From Microbacterium pumilum (GTDB taxonomy: Bacteria; Actinomycetota; Actinomycetes; Actinomycetales; Microbacteriaceae), in the NCBI RefSeq assembly GCF_039530225.1, contig NZ_BAAAOH010000001.1:868001-932000 (forward strand): 64,000 nt of DNA, given 5' to 3'. Position numbers and translations under genes: made by a program. The notes below the pieces were generated by a model. It saw only the letters and a program-made list of their open reading frames with translations, did not search any database and was not told the origin of the DNA. Shown piece by piece: positions 34,399 to 45,905 of the stretch (position 1 is its first letter; each line of letters starts with the position of its first letter).

Positions 34399-35003
34399 CC
34401 ACCGTGCGAGACGCCGCTTCGGAACGCCACCGTGACAAGCGCGGCCTCCCCATCCGGCTGTGGCGCCAGCTGCCGTTCTTCGTGTGGCTCGTCGCGCTCT
34501 GGATGCTGCTGTGGGGCCAGTTCACCTGGACCGCGTTCATCATGGGCGTCATCGCGGCGGTCTTCGTGACCCGCGTCTTCCGCCTGCCGCCGGTCGAGCT
34601 GTCGGGCCGGGTCAACCTCTGGTACGGCGCGATCTTCGTGCTGCAGTTCCTCGGCGCGCTGATCCGGGGCTCGCTCACGGTCGCCTGGCAGGTGCTCGAC
34701 TGGCGCCGCCAACCCGGCGCGGCGATCGTCGCGGTGCCGCTTCGAGTGGACGACGACCTGATCATGACCCACACGGCGGTGACGGCATCCCTCATTCCCG
34801 GGTCGCTCATCGTCGAGGCGGACCGGGATCGCCGCATCCTCTACCTGCACGTCATCGGCGTGCGCAGCCGTCGCGACGTCGAGCGGCAGCGCGCGAGCGT
34901 GTGGGGCTGGGAGAGGCGGATCGTGCGCGCCGTCGGGTCGCGCGCGCAACTCGAACGTGTGAGAGCGGATGCCGCCACCCACGCCAGAGGGAGCGCCTCA
35001 TGA
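34395..35003 (+). CDS. mrpE: Mrp antiporter subunit E
   Basis: The 202-residue protein has a basic N-terminus, two close hydrophobic segments (about residues 26-65 and 78-100), and a soluble C-terminal domain with HTAVTASLIPGSLIVE, which is the subunit E signature. I place the start at TTG 34395, overlapping the mrpD stop as TTGA, because GGGAG lies 7 bases upstream; GTG at 34404 is an alternative. MrpE is needed for antiporter assembly and activity. Confidence 0.93.
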   Translation: MTTVRDAASERHRDKRGLPIRLWRQLPFFVWLVALWMLLWGQFTWTAFIMGVIAAVFVTRVFRLPPVELSGRVNLWYGAIFVLQFLGALIRGSLTVAWQVLDWRRQPGAAIVAVPLRVDDDLIMTHTAVTASLIPGSLIVEADRDRRILYLHVIGVRSRRDVERQRASVWGWERRIVRAVGSRAQLERVRADAATHARGSAS

Positions 35004-35269
35004 CTCCGTTGCTCATCGTCATCTCCGTCGTGTTCGGCATCGCCGCGCTCCTCACGCTGTGGCGGATCGTCACGGGTCCGTCGATCCTCGACCGGGCGGT
35101 CGCCGCCGACGTCATGCTGACCGAGGTGATGTGCGTGCTGGGCGCCGACATGGCGATCAACCACCACACCCGCTCGCTGCCGGTGCTGCTCATCATCGCG
35201 GCGCTCGGCGTCTTCGGCTCGATCTCCATCGCCCGCTTCGTCGCACGAAGGGACAACACGAACCAATGA
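35000..35269 (+). CDS. mrpF: Mrp antiporter subunit F
   Basis: The 89-residue protein has three membrane helices and the family motif TGPSILDRAVAADVM around residues 26-40, with VMCVLGADMAINHHTRSLPVLLIIAALGVFG continuing the pattern in pieces. ATG at 35000 overlaps the mrpE stop as ATGA. It is a minor subunit of the Mrp complex, required for cation transport. Confidence 0.94.
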   Translation: MTPLLIVISVVFGIAALLTLWRIVTGPSILDRAVAADVMLTEVMCVLGADMAINHHTRSLPVLLIIAALGVFGSISIARFVARRDNTNQ

Positions 35270-35628
35270 CCCTCGACGACTGGCTCGACATCGCTGCGAT
35301 CGCGCTCATCCTCATCGGCGCCCTGCTGTGCCTCACGGCGGCGATCGGCCTGCTGCGATTCCGCGACGTTCCGACGCGTCTGCACGCCGCGACCAAGCCG
35401 CAGGTTCTCGGCCTGATCCTCATCTGCCTCGCCATCGCGCTGTCACTGCGCTCCTGGCCCGTGGTCGCGTTCCTGGTGCCGGTCGTTCTGATCCAGCTCG
35501 CGACGGCGCCGCTGTCGGCGCACATGGTCGGCCGCCAGGCGTACCGCAACGGCACGATCGACGAGAACGCGCTGTTCGTCGACGAGCTCGCCGAATCGCG
35601 AAGGACTCCGCCCGCGGCCGGCGGCTGA
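35266..35628 (+). CDS. mrpG: Mrp antiporter subunit G
   Basis: The 120-residue protein has three helices and the signature FRDVPTRLHAATKPQVLG near residues 32-49. Its ATG overlaps the mrpF stop. A hydrophilic tail ends ESRRTPPAAGG. It closes the six-gene operon; the stop is 32 bases from the convergent penicillin-acylase-family gene, and no obvious terminator hairpin lies between them. Confidence 0.94.
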   Translation: MTLDDWLDIAAIALILIGALLCLTAAIGLLRFRDVPTRLHAATKPQVLGLILICLAIALSLRSWPVVAFLVPVVLIQLATAPLSAHMVGRQAYRNGTIDENALFVDELAESRRTPPAAGG

Positions 35629-35660
35629 GCCCCAGCGGTCGGGCGCCGGGGGGTTCGGGG

Positions 35661-38282
35661 TCAGTCCGCGGGGGTCAGAATCAAGGTGTCGGTGGTGGCC
35701 GCAGCCACCGCCTTCGGCGAGAACGCCCAGGGCGTCAGCTCGATCTTCTGCCACGCCTCGGTCTGGTCGATGTAGTTCGGGTGGTAGGTGTGACCGCTCG
35801 TGCCGGTGAACTGGTTCCAACTCGAGTCGTCGAAGTCCGACAGGTCGACGATCATGCGCATGGACGGCACCGTGACCGTCTCGAAGCCCTCTCCCAGCGT
35901 CCATCCTGTGGCGTCGACGACCGATGTGCCGCCGCCGACGGGGAACGGCCCGCGGTTGAAGAGATACTCGATCGGCTCGATGCCCGACTCGCCGAACGTG
36001 CCGTTGACCAGCGGCAGCGCGTGGAGGGTGCCCCACTGCCAGCGGGTCGGATTATCGCCCTGCAGCTCGACCAGCCGCTCGTACGCGTCGACCGCGGTGC
36101 GCTGCAGCGTCTCCTCCTGGTCGCTGACACCGAGACCGTCGTTCGTCCACCAGGGTGAGTCGGGGTGGTCGAGCAGCTCGTCCATGACGAGGAACATGCG
36201 TCCCTGGTCGGAGGCCGGCGCCGGGTGCTCGCGGCCACGCGCGAACACGTTCTGCAGAAGCTCGTCCCACAGCACGTTCGCGTACGCCGCAGCAGGTGAG
36301 TCCGCGGTGTTCTGGGCATCCCACTCCCGCATCAGGTCGAGCGCGGCATCCGGCCCCGCTTCACCCGTGTCGAGGTCCATGTATGCCGCAGCCAGGCGCT
36401 TGCCCATGAAGAACTCCTGATCGGCCTGGATGTCGCGCATGTCGCCCGCGGTCAGCGGGCCGCTCGCCGACTTGCGCTGCAGCAGGTCCACGATGCGCGC
36501 CGCCCGCCAGCCGTAATCCCAGTCGCGCGTGAGCAGGTACGGGTAGTCCTTCTTCACGATCGCATTGTTGGCGGTGACGATGTAGCCCTCGTCCGGGTTG
36601 TAGGCGACCGGCAGGTCCTTGAAGGGGATGTATCCCTTCCAGTCGAACGCGGACGACCAGCCCGGCTGCGGCATCGAGCCGTCGCCCTCGCCGCGGATCG
36701 GCAGCTTGCCGGGCGTCTGGTAGCCGATGTTGCCGTCCACGTCTGCGTAGATGAGGTTCTGGGCAGGCACGTCGAACCTCTTCGCGGCCGCTCGGAAGTC
36801 GTCGAAGTTCTGTGCGAGGTTCAAGGCGAAGATGGATGCCGCGGTCGTCCCCGGCTGCAGCGCGGTCCATTTCAGGGCGACGGCGTATTCGCCCTCCGGC
36901 GGATCGGTGGGCTCGCTGACCGTGCCGTCGGTGCCGGTGTAGGGGTCCGCGGCGATCGCCGTGAAGTCATCGGTCAGACCCGAAACGATCGGTCCATGCA
37001 CCGTCGAGCGGATGACGAGCTCGACGTCGTCGCCTCCCGCCACCTTCAGGGTCTCGGTGCGCTCGTCGAGCGGCACGAGGGCGCCGTCGCGCCAGTACTC
37101 GTCGCCCTGCACCTTCTCGAGGTAGAGGTCCGTGACGTCGGTCGTGAGGTTCGTGAAGCCCCACGCGATGCGGTCGTTGTGGCCGATCACCACCCCGGGC
37201 ACCCCCGAGAAGCCGAAGCCCGCCACGTCGAATGGACACTCCGGCGAAACCGTGGTGCATTTCAGTCCGACCTGGTGCCAGACGCTCGGCAGCGACGCGC
37301 CGAGATGCGGATCATTGGCGAGGAGCGGCATCCCGCTCTCGGTGAGACCTCCCGAGACGACCCAGGAATTCGAGCCGATGCCCTCTCCGACGCCGCCGAC
37401 GAGCGTGCTCACGGCCTCGATGACACCGTCGACCTCCGACCACTCGATCGACGCCGTCGCGGCCTCGGCATCGTCCTCGGTGTCGTCTACGACGCCGGAG
37501 GCGCCGGCGGCAGGGCTCGAGATCGTCGGTACGATCACCGGGTTGCGGTCGTACGGATAGTCGGGATACAGCCCTGCGAGCTGGTCGGACGTGAAGTTCG
37601 GCGCGGCGACTGCACGCTCGGTCTCATCCTCGATGTTCGAGCGAAGGTCCCACGCCATCGCTTTCAGCCACGCCACCGAGTCCGCGGGAGTCCAGGGCTC
37701 GATCTCGTAGTCGGGATTCTGCAGGCCGAGCACCGCGTACTCGAACGACGCCTCTGCGCCGGAGTGGTCGGCGAGGTACGCGTTCACGCCCTCGGCGTAG
37801 GCGTCGTAGTAGGCCTTCACGGTGGGATCCAGCGCCTCCACCTCCTGCTCGGCGATGTCGTGCCAGCCGAGCGTGCGCAGGAACTTGTCGGTTCCGAGCT
37901 GCGATTCGCCGAAGAGCTCCGACACTCGGCCGGATGTCACGTGTCGGCGGAAGTCCATCTCCCAGAAGCGGTCCTGCGCGTGTACGAACCCCTGGGCGTA
38001 GAAGAGGTCGTGGGTGTCATCGGCCGTGATGACGGGGATGCCCAGCACGTCGCGCTGCACCGTGACATCGTCGCCGAGGCCCTCGACGGCGATCGTGCCG
38101 CTCAGGGTCGGAAAGGACCGCTGTACCGTCCAGACGAGGAATCCGGCGGCGATCAGGGCGATGACGATCACACCGGCGACGATGCTGAAGAGCGACAGCC
38201 CGATGACGCGGCCCACCGATCGCCTGCGCGGCATCGTTTCGTGGTCTGCCGACAGTGTGTTCTCGGCGGGGGGCTTCGACAT
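35661..38282 (-). CDS. penicillin acylase family (Ntn-hydrolase) amidase
   Basis: The 873-residue precursor is a membrane-anchored or exported amidase. An N-terminal helix (about residues 28-53) follows a short basic stretch. The alpha part carries DVLGIPVITADDTHDLFYAQGFVHAQDRFW-type sequence (here DTHDLFYAQGFVHAQDRFW), and the nucleophile is Ser304 in GIGSNSWVVSGG, where autocleavage produces the beta chain. Such enzymes hydrolyse acyl amides, including penicillins and acyl-homoserine lactones. The physiological substrate cannot be deduced. The gene stands alone. Confidence 0.92.
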   Translation of the reverse strand: MSKPPAENTLSADHETMPRRRSVGRVIGLSLFSIVAGVIVIALIAAGFLVWTVQRSFPTLSGTIAVEGLGDDVTVQRDVLGIPVITADDTHDLFYAQGFVHAQDRFWEMDFRRHVTSGRVSELFGESQLGTDKFLRTLGWHDIAEQEVEALDPTVKAYYDAYAEGVNAYLADHSGAEASFEYAVLGLQNPDYEIEPWTPADSVAWLKAMAWDLRSNIEDETERAVAAPNFTSDQLAGLYPDYPYDRNPVIVPTISSPAAGASGVVDDTEDDAEAATASIEWSEVDGVIEAVSTLVGGVGEGIGSNSWVVSGGLTESGMPLLANDPHLGASLPSVWHQVGLKCTTVSPECPFDVAGFGFSGVPGVVIGHNDRIAWGFTNLTTDVTDLYLEKVQGDEYWRDGALVPLDERTETLKVAGGDDVELVIRSTVHGPIVSGLTDDFTAIAADPYTGTDGTVSEPTDPPEGEYAVALKWTALQPGTTAASIFALNLAQNFDDFRAAAKRFDVPAQNLIYADVDGNIGYQTPGKLPIRGEGDGSMPQPGWSSAFDWKGYIPFKDLPVAYNPDEGYIVTANNAIVKKDYPYLLTRDWDYGWRAARIVDLLQRKSASGPLTAGDMRDIQADQEFFMGKRLAAAYMDLDTGEAGPDAALDLMREWDAQNTADSPAAAYANVLWDELLQNVFARGREHPAPASDQGRMFLVMDELLDHPDSPWWTNDGLGVSDQEETLQRTAVDAYERLVELQGDNPTRWQWGTLHALPLVNGTFGESGIEPIEYLFNRGPFPVGGGTSVVDATGWTLGEGFETVTVPSMRMIVDLSDFDDSSWNQFTGTSGHTYHPNYIDQTEAWQKIELTPWAFSPKAVAAATTDTLILTPAD

Positions 38283-38394
38283 TGAGAGCTTTCACTTCGA
38301 GGGGAGACCCGGTGTCACCCACCAAGGACCTCAGTGTCGCACTTTCGGGTCGCGAGACACCGTGAGGAATCGTAGCCTGGAGCGTCCCGAACCT

Positions 38395-38413
38395 CGAATC
38401 CCGCTTGGATTCG
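38395..38413. terminator. weak hairpin downstream of argG
   Basis: CGAATCC (38395-38401) pairs with GGATTCG (38407-38413) around a 5-base loop, just past the argG stop. There is no T run. It lies in a 134-base gap which otherwise holds only the upstream region of the penicillin-acylase-family gene. Confidence 0.35.
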
Positions 38414-38416
38414 GGC

Positions 38417-39862
<1,446 letters not shown>

Positions 39863-39933
39863 TCAAGTCTAGTGAGGGGTTCGATGGCACCTCTCGACGA
39901 CCGAAGACTGAAGGGTCCCGAGAGGTTCGAGTG

Positions 39934-40695
39934 CTACGCGGTGGAGTGGGGATGCTCGGGCGCGTCGATCGCGTCCTGCGCTTCTGCGGACTCTTCCTCT
40001 TCGACACTCGCGCCACGCAGCCGGCCGATCCAGAGGACGAAGAACCCGACTGCGATGACCGCGACGGCGATGCCGATGATGTACAGCACGACCGAGCCGT
40101 AGCCGTTCGGACCGTTCGGGTTGAGGAAGGGGTAGGGATACCAGAACGGCGATCCGTCGACGGGGTTCGTCGTCAGCGGGCCGCGGATGAGGGTGTAGAT
40201 CACCCAGATGATCGGAATCGCCGCGATCGTCCACGCCGCGCGCCACGGCAGACGACGGCGCAGCGGACCGAGGAACAGGTCGAGGGCGAGCAGGATCGGG
40301 CCGACGACGTGCAGGACCTCGTTGGTCCAGGGGATCGAAGTGCCGGGGGCGAGTTGGATGCCGCGGAGGAGCGTGTTGTAGACGATGCCCGTGATGATCA
40401 TGTACGTCGTCGTCGCCGCGAGCACTCGGGCGAGGATCGGCGGCTCGTCGGCTTCGTCGCGACGACGGAACCAGAACCACAGCGCGGCCCAGAGCAGGAC
40501 GATGACCGACAGCAGATTCGAGAGGATCGTGTAGTAGCTGAAGTAGTTGACGAGGGTGACGCCGATGTCGCGTCCCTCCCTCGTCGCGATCTCCAGCGTG
40601 TTGGCGAGCTGGCGCACTATCGCGGCAGCGATGAGTCCTGCCGCGAGGACGCGGATGACCGACCAGATCTGCGCCCAGGCGTTCGATCTCAGCAT
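39934..40695 (-). CDS. Pr6Pr family membrane protein, second copy
   Basis: The 253-residue protein has six hydrophobic segments and shares the fold of the gene product at 4108: [20 protein letters not shown] at the start, [44 protein letters not shown] and [14 protein letters not shown]. It ends with an acidic tail. The ATG at 40695 gives the family's length; the frame is open further but reads as shadow. Function is unknown. It is divergent from purA. Confidence 0.85.
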   Translation of the reverse strand: MLRSNAWAQIWSVIRVLAAGLIAAAIVRQLANTLEIATREGRDIGVTLVNYFSYYTILSNLLSVIVLLWAALWFWFRRRDEADEPPILARVLAATTTYMIITGIVYNTLLRGIQLAPGTSIPWTNEVLHVVGPILLALDLFLGPLRRRLPWRAAWTIAAIPIIWVIYTLIRGPLTTNPVDGSPFWYPYPFLNPNGPNGYGSVVLYIIGIAVAVIAVGFFVLWIGRLRGASVEEEESAEAQDAIDAPEHPHSTA

Positions 40696-40846
40696 GCGCT
40701 CACCATATCGGCGGCCTCGGGATCGGTCGCCGATCCGCCGCGGAAAGTCGACGGCCCGGGCACACTCCGCGGGCTCGGCGGCGCCGTCGATAGACTGGAC
40801 ATGCCCGTTCGCCGCACCCGTCGCGGCGCCATTCCCAGGGGGACCC

Positions 40847-42133
40847 ATGCCAGGCATCGTCATCATCGGAGTGCAATGGGGAGACGAAGGCAAGGGCAAG
40901 GCGACCGACCTGCTCGGTGACCGCACCGACTGGGTCGTGAAGTTCAACGGTGGCAACAATGCGGGTCACACCGTCGTGATCGGCACCGAGAAGTACGCCC
41001 TGCACCTCCTGCCTTCCGGCATCCTGTCGCCCGGTGTGAACGCCGTCATCGGCAACGGCGTGGTCATCGACCTCGAAGTCCTCTTCTTCGAGCTCGAAGC
41101 GCTGCAGTCGCGCGGCGTCGACGCCTCCCGGCTGCGCATCAGCGCCAACGCCCACGTCATCACGCAGTACCACCGCACACTCGACAAGGTGACCGAGCGC
41201 TTCCTCGGCAAGCGCCAGATCGGCACCACGGGGCGTGGCATCGGCCCGGCGTATGCCGACAAGATCAACCGCGTCGGCATCCGGATTCAGGACCTCTTCG
41301 ACGAGAACATCCTGCGTCAGAAGGTCGAGGGTGCGCTGGACCAGAAGAACCACCTCCTGGTGAAGGTCTTCAACCGCCGGGCGATCACGGTCGACGAGAT
41401 CGTGGAGGATCTGCTGTCGTACGCCGAGCGGCTACGGCCCATGGTCGCCGACACCGGGCTGCTGCTCAACGACGCGCTCGACCGCGGCGACGTCGTCGTG
41501 TTCGAGGGCGGCCAGGCGACCATGCTCGACGTCGACCACGGCACCTACCCGTTCGTGACCTCGTCGTCCGCGACCGCGGGCGGCGCGTCGACCGGCGCCG
41601 GCGTCGGACCCAATCGCCTGGATCGGATCGTCGGCATCGTGAAGGCCTACACGACGCGCGTCGGATCAGGACCCTTCCCGACCGAGCTGTTCGACGAGCA
41701 GGGCGAATGGCTGCGCTCGCGGGGCTTCGAGTTCGGCACCACGACGGGTCGGCCGCGGCGGGTCGGCTGGTACGACGCTCCCATCACGCGGTACGCGACG
41801 CGGATCAACGGCATCACCGACCTCGTCCTCACCAAGCTCGACATCCTGACCGGTCTCGACGAGATCCCGGTGTGCGTGGCGTACGACGTCGACGGCGAAC
41901 GCTTCGACGAGATGCCGGTCAATCAGTCCGACTTCCACCACGCGAGGCCGATCCTGGAGTTCCTGCCGGGCTGGAAGGAAGACATCACAGGCGCCCGCGA
42001 ATTCGATGACCTTCCGCTCGCCGCGCAGGACTACGTCCTGGCGCTCGAGGAGATGAGCTCCACCCGGATCTCGGTGATCGGTGTCGGCGCATCCCGCGAC
42101 GCCGTGATCGTGCGCCACGACCTCATCGCCTGA
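40847..42133 (+). CDS. purA: adenylosuccinate synthetase
   Basis: The 428-residue enzyme converts IMP and aspartate to adenylosuccinate with GTP, the first step from IMP to AMP. The N-terminal signature is [14 protein letters not shown] at residues 10-23 with catalytic Asp, [12 protein letters not shown] follows, and [16 protein letters not shown] is central. The C-terminal [12 protein letters not shown] region is intact. AGGGGG sits six bases upstream of the ATG at 40847. The next gene overlaps its stop by one base (TGATG). Confidence 0.97.
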   Translation: MPGIVIIGVQWGDEGKGKATDLLGDRTDWVVKFNGGNNAGHTVVIGTEKYALHLLPSGILSPGVNAVIGNGVVIDLEVLFFELEALQSRGVDASRLRISANAHVITQYHRTLDKVTERFLGKRQIGTTGRGIGPAYADKINRVGIRIQDLFDENILRQKVEGALDQKNHLLVKVFNRRAITVDEIVEDLLSYAERLRPMVADTGLLLNDALDRGDVVVFEGGQATMLDVDHGTYPFVTSSSATAGGASTGAGVGPNRLDRIVGIVKAYTTRVGSGPFPTELFDEQGEWLRSRGFEFGTTTGRPRRVGWYDAPITRYATRINGITDLVLTKLDILTGLDEIPVCVAYDVDGERFDEMPVNQSDFHHARPILEFLPGWKEDITGAREFDDLPLAAQDYVLALEEMSSTRISVIGVGASRDAVIVRHDLIA

Positions 42134-43296
42134 TGCGGTTCTGGCTCGGCGCGTACACCGCCGACATGGAAGGTGTGGCGTCCGGGATCGGGATGCTGCT
42201 CGCCGGCGCGCCGGATGACGCGTCCGCCGCCGGGCCGCTCGGGTTCGCGGGCGACGTCGCGGCCGCCGACTCCCCGTCGTGGCTCGCTCAGCATCCGACG
42301 CTGGACGTGCTCTACGCCGCCCAAGAGGAAGCGGGCACCCTCCAGGCGTTCCGCCGCACCGGCGAGGCTTCGTTCGCGCGGCTCGGCGACGCGATCCCCG
42401 GCGGTGGGGCGCTCTGTCATATCGCGGTGGCGCCCGACGGCGGATCGCTCATCGCGTGCTCGTGGGCTGAGGGCGACGTCGTCCGGATGTCGCTGGATGC
42501 CGCGGGGCGGCCATCGTCCCCGGCCGTCGCCGCTGCGGCGACCGACCCCTACGGATCGGATCAGCCCCTCGCCGCGGCGGCCGATGTCGATCTCGGAGCC
42601 GCCGCGAGTGCGTTGCGCGCCGCGGTGGGCGCCGAGTTCGCGCACCTCGTGCCCGCGTACGCCGAGGATCCGCGTGAAGCCGCGGACGCGGCATCCGCTC
42701 GCCCCTCTCGGGCGCATCAGGCGGAGTACCTCGCCGGCGGGCTCATCGCGACGACCGACATGGGCCTCGATCTCGTCCGGTTCTGGCGGGACAGCCCGGC
42801 GGGGCTGCGCGAGGTGCAGCAGGTCGTGCTGCCGCTCGGCACCGGGCCGCGTCACCTGGTGCAGCACCCCAGCGGCCACCTGTACGTGGTCGCCGAACTG
42901 TCGTGCGAAGTCTTCGTGCTCGGTGCGGATGCCGCGGGGTCGTGGCATCTCGTCGGAGGAACGCCACTCGGCATGGGCGTGCTCGACGGCGACACTGCGG
43001 CGGGGATCACGACCTCGCGAGACGAGCACTTCATCTACGTCGGGGTGCGAGGAAGCAACACCATCGCGACGCTGCGGGTGCACGGGCAGGGCGACGTGGT
43101 CGCGCGGGTAGCCCTCGTCGAGGCCGGCGTGGACTGGCCGCGGCATCACGTGGTGGTGCGCGACACCCTGCTCGTCGCCGGACAGCGCTCGGACGACGTG
43201 GTCTCACTCACTCTCGATCTGCGTACCGGGGTGCCGGGACCCGTGAGGCACCGTACCCCCGCGCCGTCGCCGACGATGATCCTGCCCGCGCGCTGA
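42133..43296 (+). CDS. lactonase family beta-propeller protein
   Basis: The 387-residue protein belongs to the Pgl-type lactonase family (6-phosphogluconolactonase-like, seven-bladed propeller). Marks include WLAQHPTLDVLYAAQE, CHIAVAPDGGSLIACSW, LGTGPRHLVQHPSGHLYVV and PRHHVVVRDTLLVAGQ. It has no signal peptide. It is expressed as a unit with purA, sharing one base. Whether it hydrolyses 6-phosphogluconolactone or another lactone is not shown; the region 155-195 is an Ala/Asp-rich insertion. Confidence 0.85.
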   Translation: MRFWLGAYTADMEGVASGIGMLLAGAPDDASAAGPLGFAGDVAAADSPSWLAQHPTLDVLYAAQEEAGTLQAFRRTGEASFARLGDAIPGGGALCHIAVAPDGGSLIACSWAEGDVVRMSLDAAGRPSSPAVAAAATDPYGSDQPLAAAADVDLGAAASALRAAVGAEFAHLVPAYAEDPREAADAASARPSRAHQAEYLAGGLIATTDMGLDLVRFWRDSPAGLREVQQVVLPLGTGPRHLVQHPSGHLYVVAELSCEVFVLGADAAGSWHLVGGTPLGMGVLDGDTAAGITTSRDEHFIYVGVRGSNTIATLRVHGQGDVVARVALVEAGVDWPRHHVVVRDTLLVAGQRSDDVVSLTLDLRTGVPGPVRHRTPAPSPTMILPAR

Positions 43297-43319
43297 GTCG
43301 CGTCCCGCGCTTCGGGCGC

Positions 43320-43340
43320 GTCGACAAGCTCAGCGACCGG
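43320..43340. repeat. degenerate copy of the dispersed CTTCGACAAGCTCAGGGACC repeat
   Basis: GTCGACAAGCTCAGCGACCGG matches the repeat also found at 57238-57261 and in the 60604-60694 insertion, with a G-to-C change. It lies in the 167-base gap between the convergent lactonase and AI-2E genes. An imperfect 9-bp hairpin (ATTCAGGAC with GTCCTGAAT, 43394-43426) follows and may help termination. Confidence 0.6.
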
Positions 43341-43463
43341 ACGGACCGCCTGAGCCCAGTCGCTGTCGTCGACGGATGCAGGACGATCGACGAATTCAGG
43401 ACGGTTCGCGCGGATCGGTCCTGAATCGGTCGATGCCCCTGATCTCGTCGATGAGGGCCCGGG

Positions 43464-44681
43464 TCAGACCTTCGCGTCCTGCTTCTTGAAGAACACCTGT
43501 TTGATGATCAGCAGGATCGACGCCGTCACGGGGATGGCGATCAGAGCCCCGATGAAGCCGAGCAGCGTGCCACCGATGAGTGCGCCGATCACCACGAGCG
43601 AACCGGGTATCTCGATGGCCCTGTTCATGACCTTCGGGGTCAGCACGTAGGCCTCGATCTGGATGTAGATCAGGTAGCAGATGGCGAAGATCAGCGCTGA
43701 GATCGGGCTCGTGAACAGCGCCAGCGTGGTCGCGACGATCCAGTACAGCACGGGTCCGATCAGCGGGATGATCGTGATCGAGAAGGCGAGCACGCCCATG
43801 AGCAGCGGGTAGGGGAGGCGCAGAACCAAGTGCAGGATGGTCGCCACGACGGAGTTGAAGAACGCCAGGACGACCATGCCCATGAGGTATCCGCCGACCG
43901 AGTCGGTGATCTGGTCGGTCATCGCGCGCACACCCGGGCGCCGGCGTGCCGGCGCGAACTGCATCAGCGAGTCCTTGATGCCGGGGAGCGACGCGACGAA
44001 GTACAGCGTCAGGACGACGACGATCAGGCCGCCGGAGATGGCAGTGGCGATGCCCGCGCCGACCTTCAGCAGGCCTCCGGAGATCGCCGCGATGTTCTTC
44101 GGGTCGGTGATGAACTTCTCCACCTCGTCGACGAGCGACGTGAGTCCGGTGCCGAAGATCCCCTCGAGCCAGTGGTAGAAGTCGGACTTCTCGAAGTTGG
44201 CGATCGAATCAGGGATGCCGCTGATCAACTGGCCGACCTGGGTGATCAGGGTGGGCACGACGAGCCAGAGAAGGCCGATGCCGATGACGGCGAAGACGAG
44301 GAAGATGATCGCGATCGCCCACCCGCGCTTCACATTGTGCTTGCCGAGCCATTTGATCACCGGATCCAGGCCAAGGGCCGCGAACGCAGCCAGTCCGATG
44401 TAGACGAGGATCGTGGCGATGTTGGTCAACGCGATTCCGAAGAGGATCGCGACCAGTCCGCCAAGGGTCAGCAGCAGTCCGACGGTGAAGGGATGGTCCA
44501 GGCGCGCCCACAACGGCCGGTCCTGTCCGTTCTCGACGGCGGCGCCGCCGGGCGCCGGCACGACGGCGGGGAGGCCGCCGCCGCTGGGCGGTCCGGCGGC
44601 AGTGCCCGCCGCCGGATCTGCGGCGAGCGGCGTGAGATCGTCTGTCCCGTGGGCGCCGGGCGAGATGGACGCGTCAGTCAT
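43464..44681 (-). CDS. AI-2E family transporter
   Basis: The 405-residue membrane protein has a Gly/Ala/Pro-rich cytoplasmic N-terminus (about residues 1-60) and seven to eight membrane helices. Motifs typical of the family include PLLMGVLAFSITIIPLIGPVLYW, YVLTPKVMNRAIEIPGSLVV and GTLLGFIGALIAIPVTASI. Family members export small molecules or serve as Na+(Li+)/H+ antiporters; named for a role with autoinducer-2, but the substrate here is open. It is divergent from the chorismate mutase gene across 105 bases. Confidence 0.9.
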   Translation of the reverse strand: MTDASISPGAHGTDDLTPLAADPAAGTAAGPPSGGGLPAVVPAPGGAAVENGQDRPLWARLDHPFTVGLLLTLGGLVAILFGIALTNIATILVYIGLAAFAALGLDPVIKWLGKHNVKRGWAIAIIFLVFAVIGIGLLWLVVPTLITQVGQLISGIPDSIANFEKSDFYHWLEGIFGTGLTSLVDEVEKFITDPKNIAAISGGLLKVGAGIATAISGGLIVVVLTLYFVASLPGIKDSLMQFAPARRRPGVRAMTDQITDSVGGYLMGMVVLAFFNSVVATILHLVLRLPYPLLMGVLAFSITIIPLIGPVLYWIVATTLALFTSPISALIFAICYLIYIQIEAYVLTPKVMNRAIEIPGSLVVIGALIGGTLLGFIGALIAIPVTASILLIIKQVFFKKQDAKV

Positions 44682-44786
44682 GGTGACACTCTAGGGCTCG
44701 TGCACTCGAACCCGTTCGAGGCCTGCCCGGCGTGACACGTGGCGCCCGGTGGCCGCGCGGTATCGTCGAGGCACGAGGGGGACGCC

Positions 44787-45104
44787 ATGACCGATGCATC
44801 ACCGTCGTCCGGCGAGGACGATCCGTTCGAGACTCTGCTGAGCTTTCGCGCGACCATCGACAACATCGATGCCGCGCTGGTCTATCTCCTCGCCGAACGA
44901 TTCCGCGCGACCAAGCAGGTGGGGCGGCTGAAGGCGAAGCATGGGATGCCGCCGTCCGATCCCGCACGCGAGGAACAGCAGCTCGAACGCCTGCGTGCGC
45001 TCGCCATCGACGCCGACCTCGATCCGGAATTCGCCCAGAAGTGGTTCACATTCGTGGTGGCCGAGGTCATCCGTCACCACACCGAGGCCGCCGACGGTGT
45101 CTGA
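44787..45104 (+). CDS. chorismate mutase, AroQ type
   Basis: The 105-residue protein is an all-helical AroQ chorismate mutase, which rearranges chorismate to prephenate for Phe/Tyr synthesis. The active-site pattern is RATIDNIDAALVYLLAERF, KQVGRLKAKHGMPPSDPARE and the final helix with HHTEAA. There is no signal peptide, so it is cytoplasmic. GAGGGGG precedes the ATG at 44787. The partner DAHP synthase is not in the window. The gene ends 48 bases from the convergent ABC membrane gene. Confidence 0.92.
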   Translation: MTDASPSSGEDDPFETLLSFRATIDNIDAALVYLLAERFRATKQVGRLKAKHGMPPSDPAREEQQLERLRALAIDADLDPEFAQKWFTFVVAEVIRHHTEAADGV

Positions 45105-45152
45105 GGACGCACTTCGCCAACGTGAACTCCCGTTTCGGGACGCAGGACCGGC

Positions 45153-45905
45153 CTACGGCACCGCGCGCCGGAGGGTGAGGAAGGCGGAGCCGGCGAGCAC
45201 GACCGCGAGAACCAGCCCCCACAGCGACAGGCCCGTGACTCCCTGGGTGGCGATCCATTCGCCGACCACGCCCCACGCGTCCAGGCGGCCGATCGCCCAC
45301 AGTCCGAGGACGAACAGGGCGCCGACGCCGACGAGCACGGCTGTCAGCCAGATCGATCCGAACCGCTTGTAGATCGTGGCGCACCAGAACCCGACCACGA
45401 AGAACAGCATCGCCAGCACGAAGTTGACGAGGAAGGCGCCGAGAGGCCCGTTCTCCCAGATCCACGGCAGTCCGAAGAACCACCCGTTCACTCCCCACCC
45501 ATTCGTGGCGCGTTCGATGAGGCCGCCGACGACCGCGATCGCCGCGAGGATGGCGGAGGTCAGGGCTGCCGTGAGGAGCGTGCCGAGGTAGAACTCGCGC
45601 CGGCTCACGCTCATCGCCTGCGAGAACGGGAAGGTCAGCGTAAGGGCCTGGATGCCGACGATGCCGAAGTACCACAGCGGAGCCTGGGCGCCGCCCCCGT
45701 AGAAGGGACCGGGCACCCCGGAATTGGCAAGGATCACGTAGATCGCCAAGGCGAGGAAGAACGCGCCGCCCAGGATGATGAGCGGGATCCAGATGTAGGT
45801 CTGCTTGTTGATCAGCTGCATGCGGACGACACCCAGCGTGCGGTTGGCATGAGTCTGCGCGCCGGGGGTTCGGGGCGGAGCCCCATCGAGATGAGAAGTG
45901 CTCAT
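45153..45905 (-). CDS. ABC exporter membrane protein
   Basis: The 250-residue membrane protein has six hydrophobic segments (first at about 39-60, last at about 220-240) and the ABC-2-like features FPFSQAMSVSRREFYLGTLL and LVNFVLAMLFFVVGFWCATIYKRFG. It starts inside the ATP-binding gene (ATGA overlap). Together with the ATPase and the YtrA-type regulator it forms an operon typical of cell-envelope stress exporters. Its substrate is unknown. Confidence 0.85.
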   Translation of the reverse strand: MSTSHLDGAPPRTPGAQTHANRTLGVVRMQLINKQTYIWIPLIILGGAFFLALAIYVILANSGVPGPFYGGGAQAPLWYFGIVGIQALTLTFPFSQAMSVSRREFYLGTLLTAALTSAILAAIAVVGGLIERATNGWGVNGWFFGLPWIWENGPLGAFLVNFVLAMLFFVVGFWCATIYKRFGSIWLTAVLVGVGALFVLGLWAIGRLDAWGVVGEWIATQGVTGLSLWGLVLAVVLAGSAFLTLRRAVP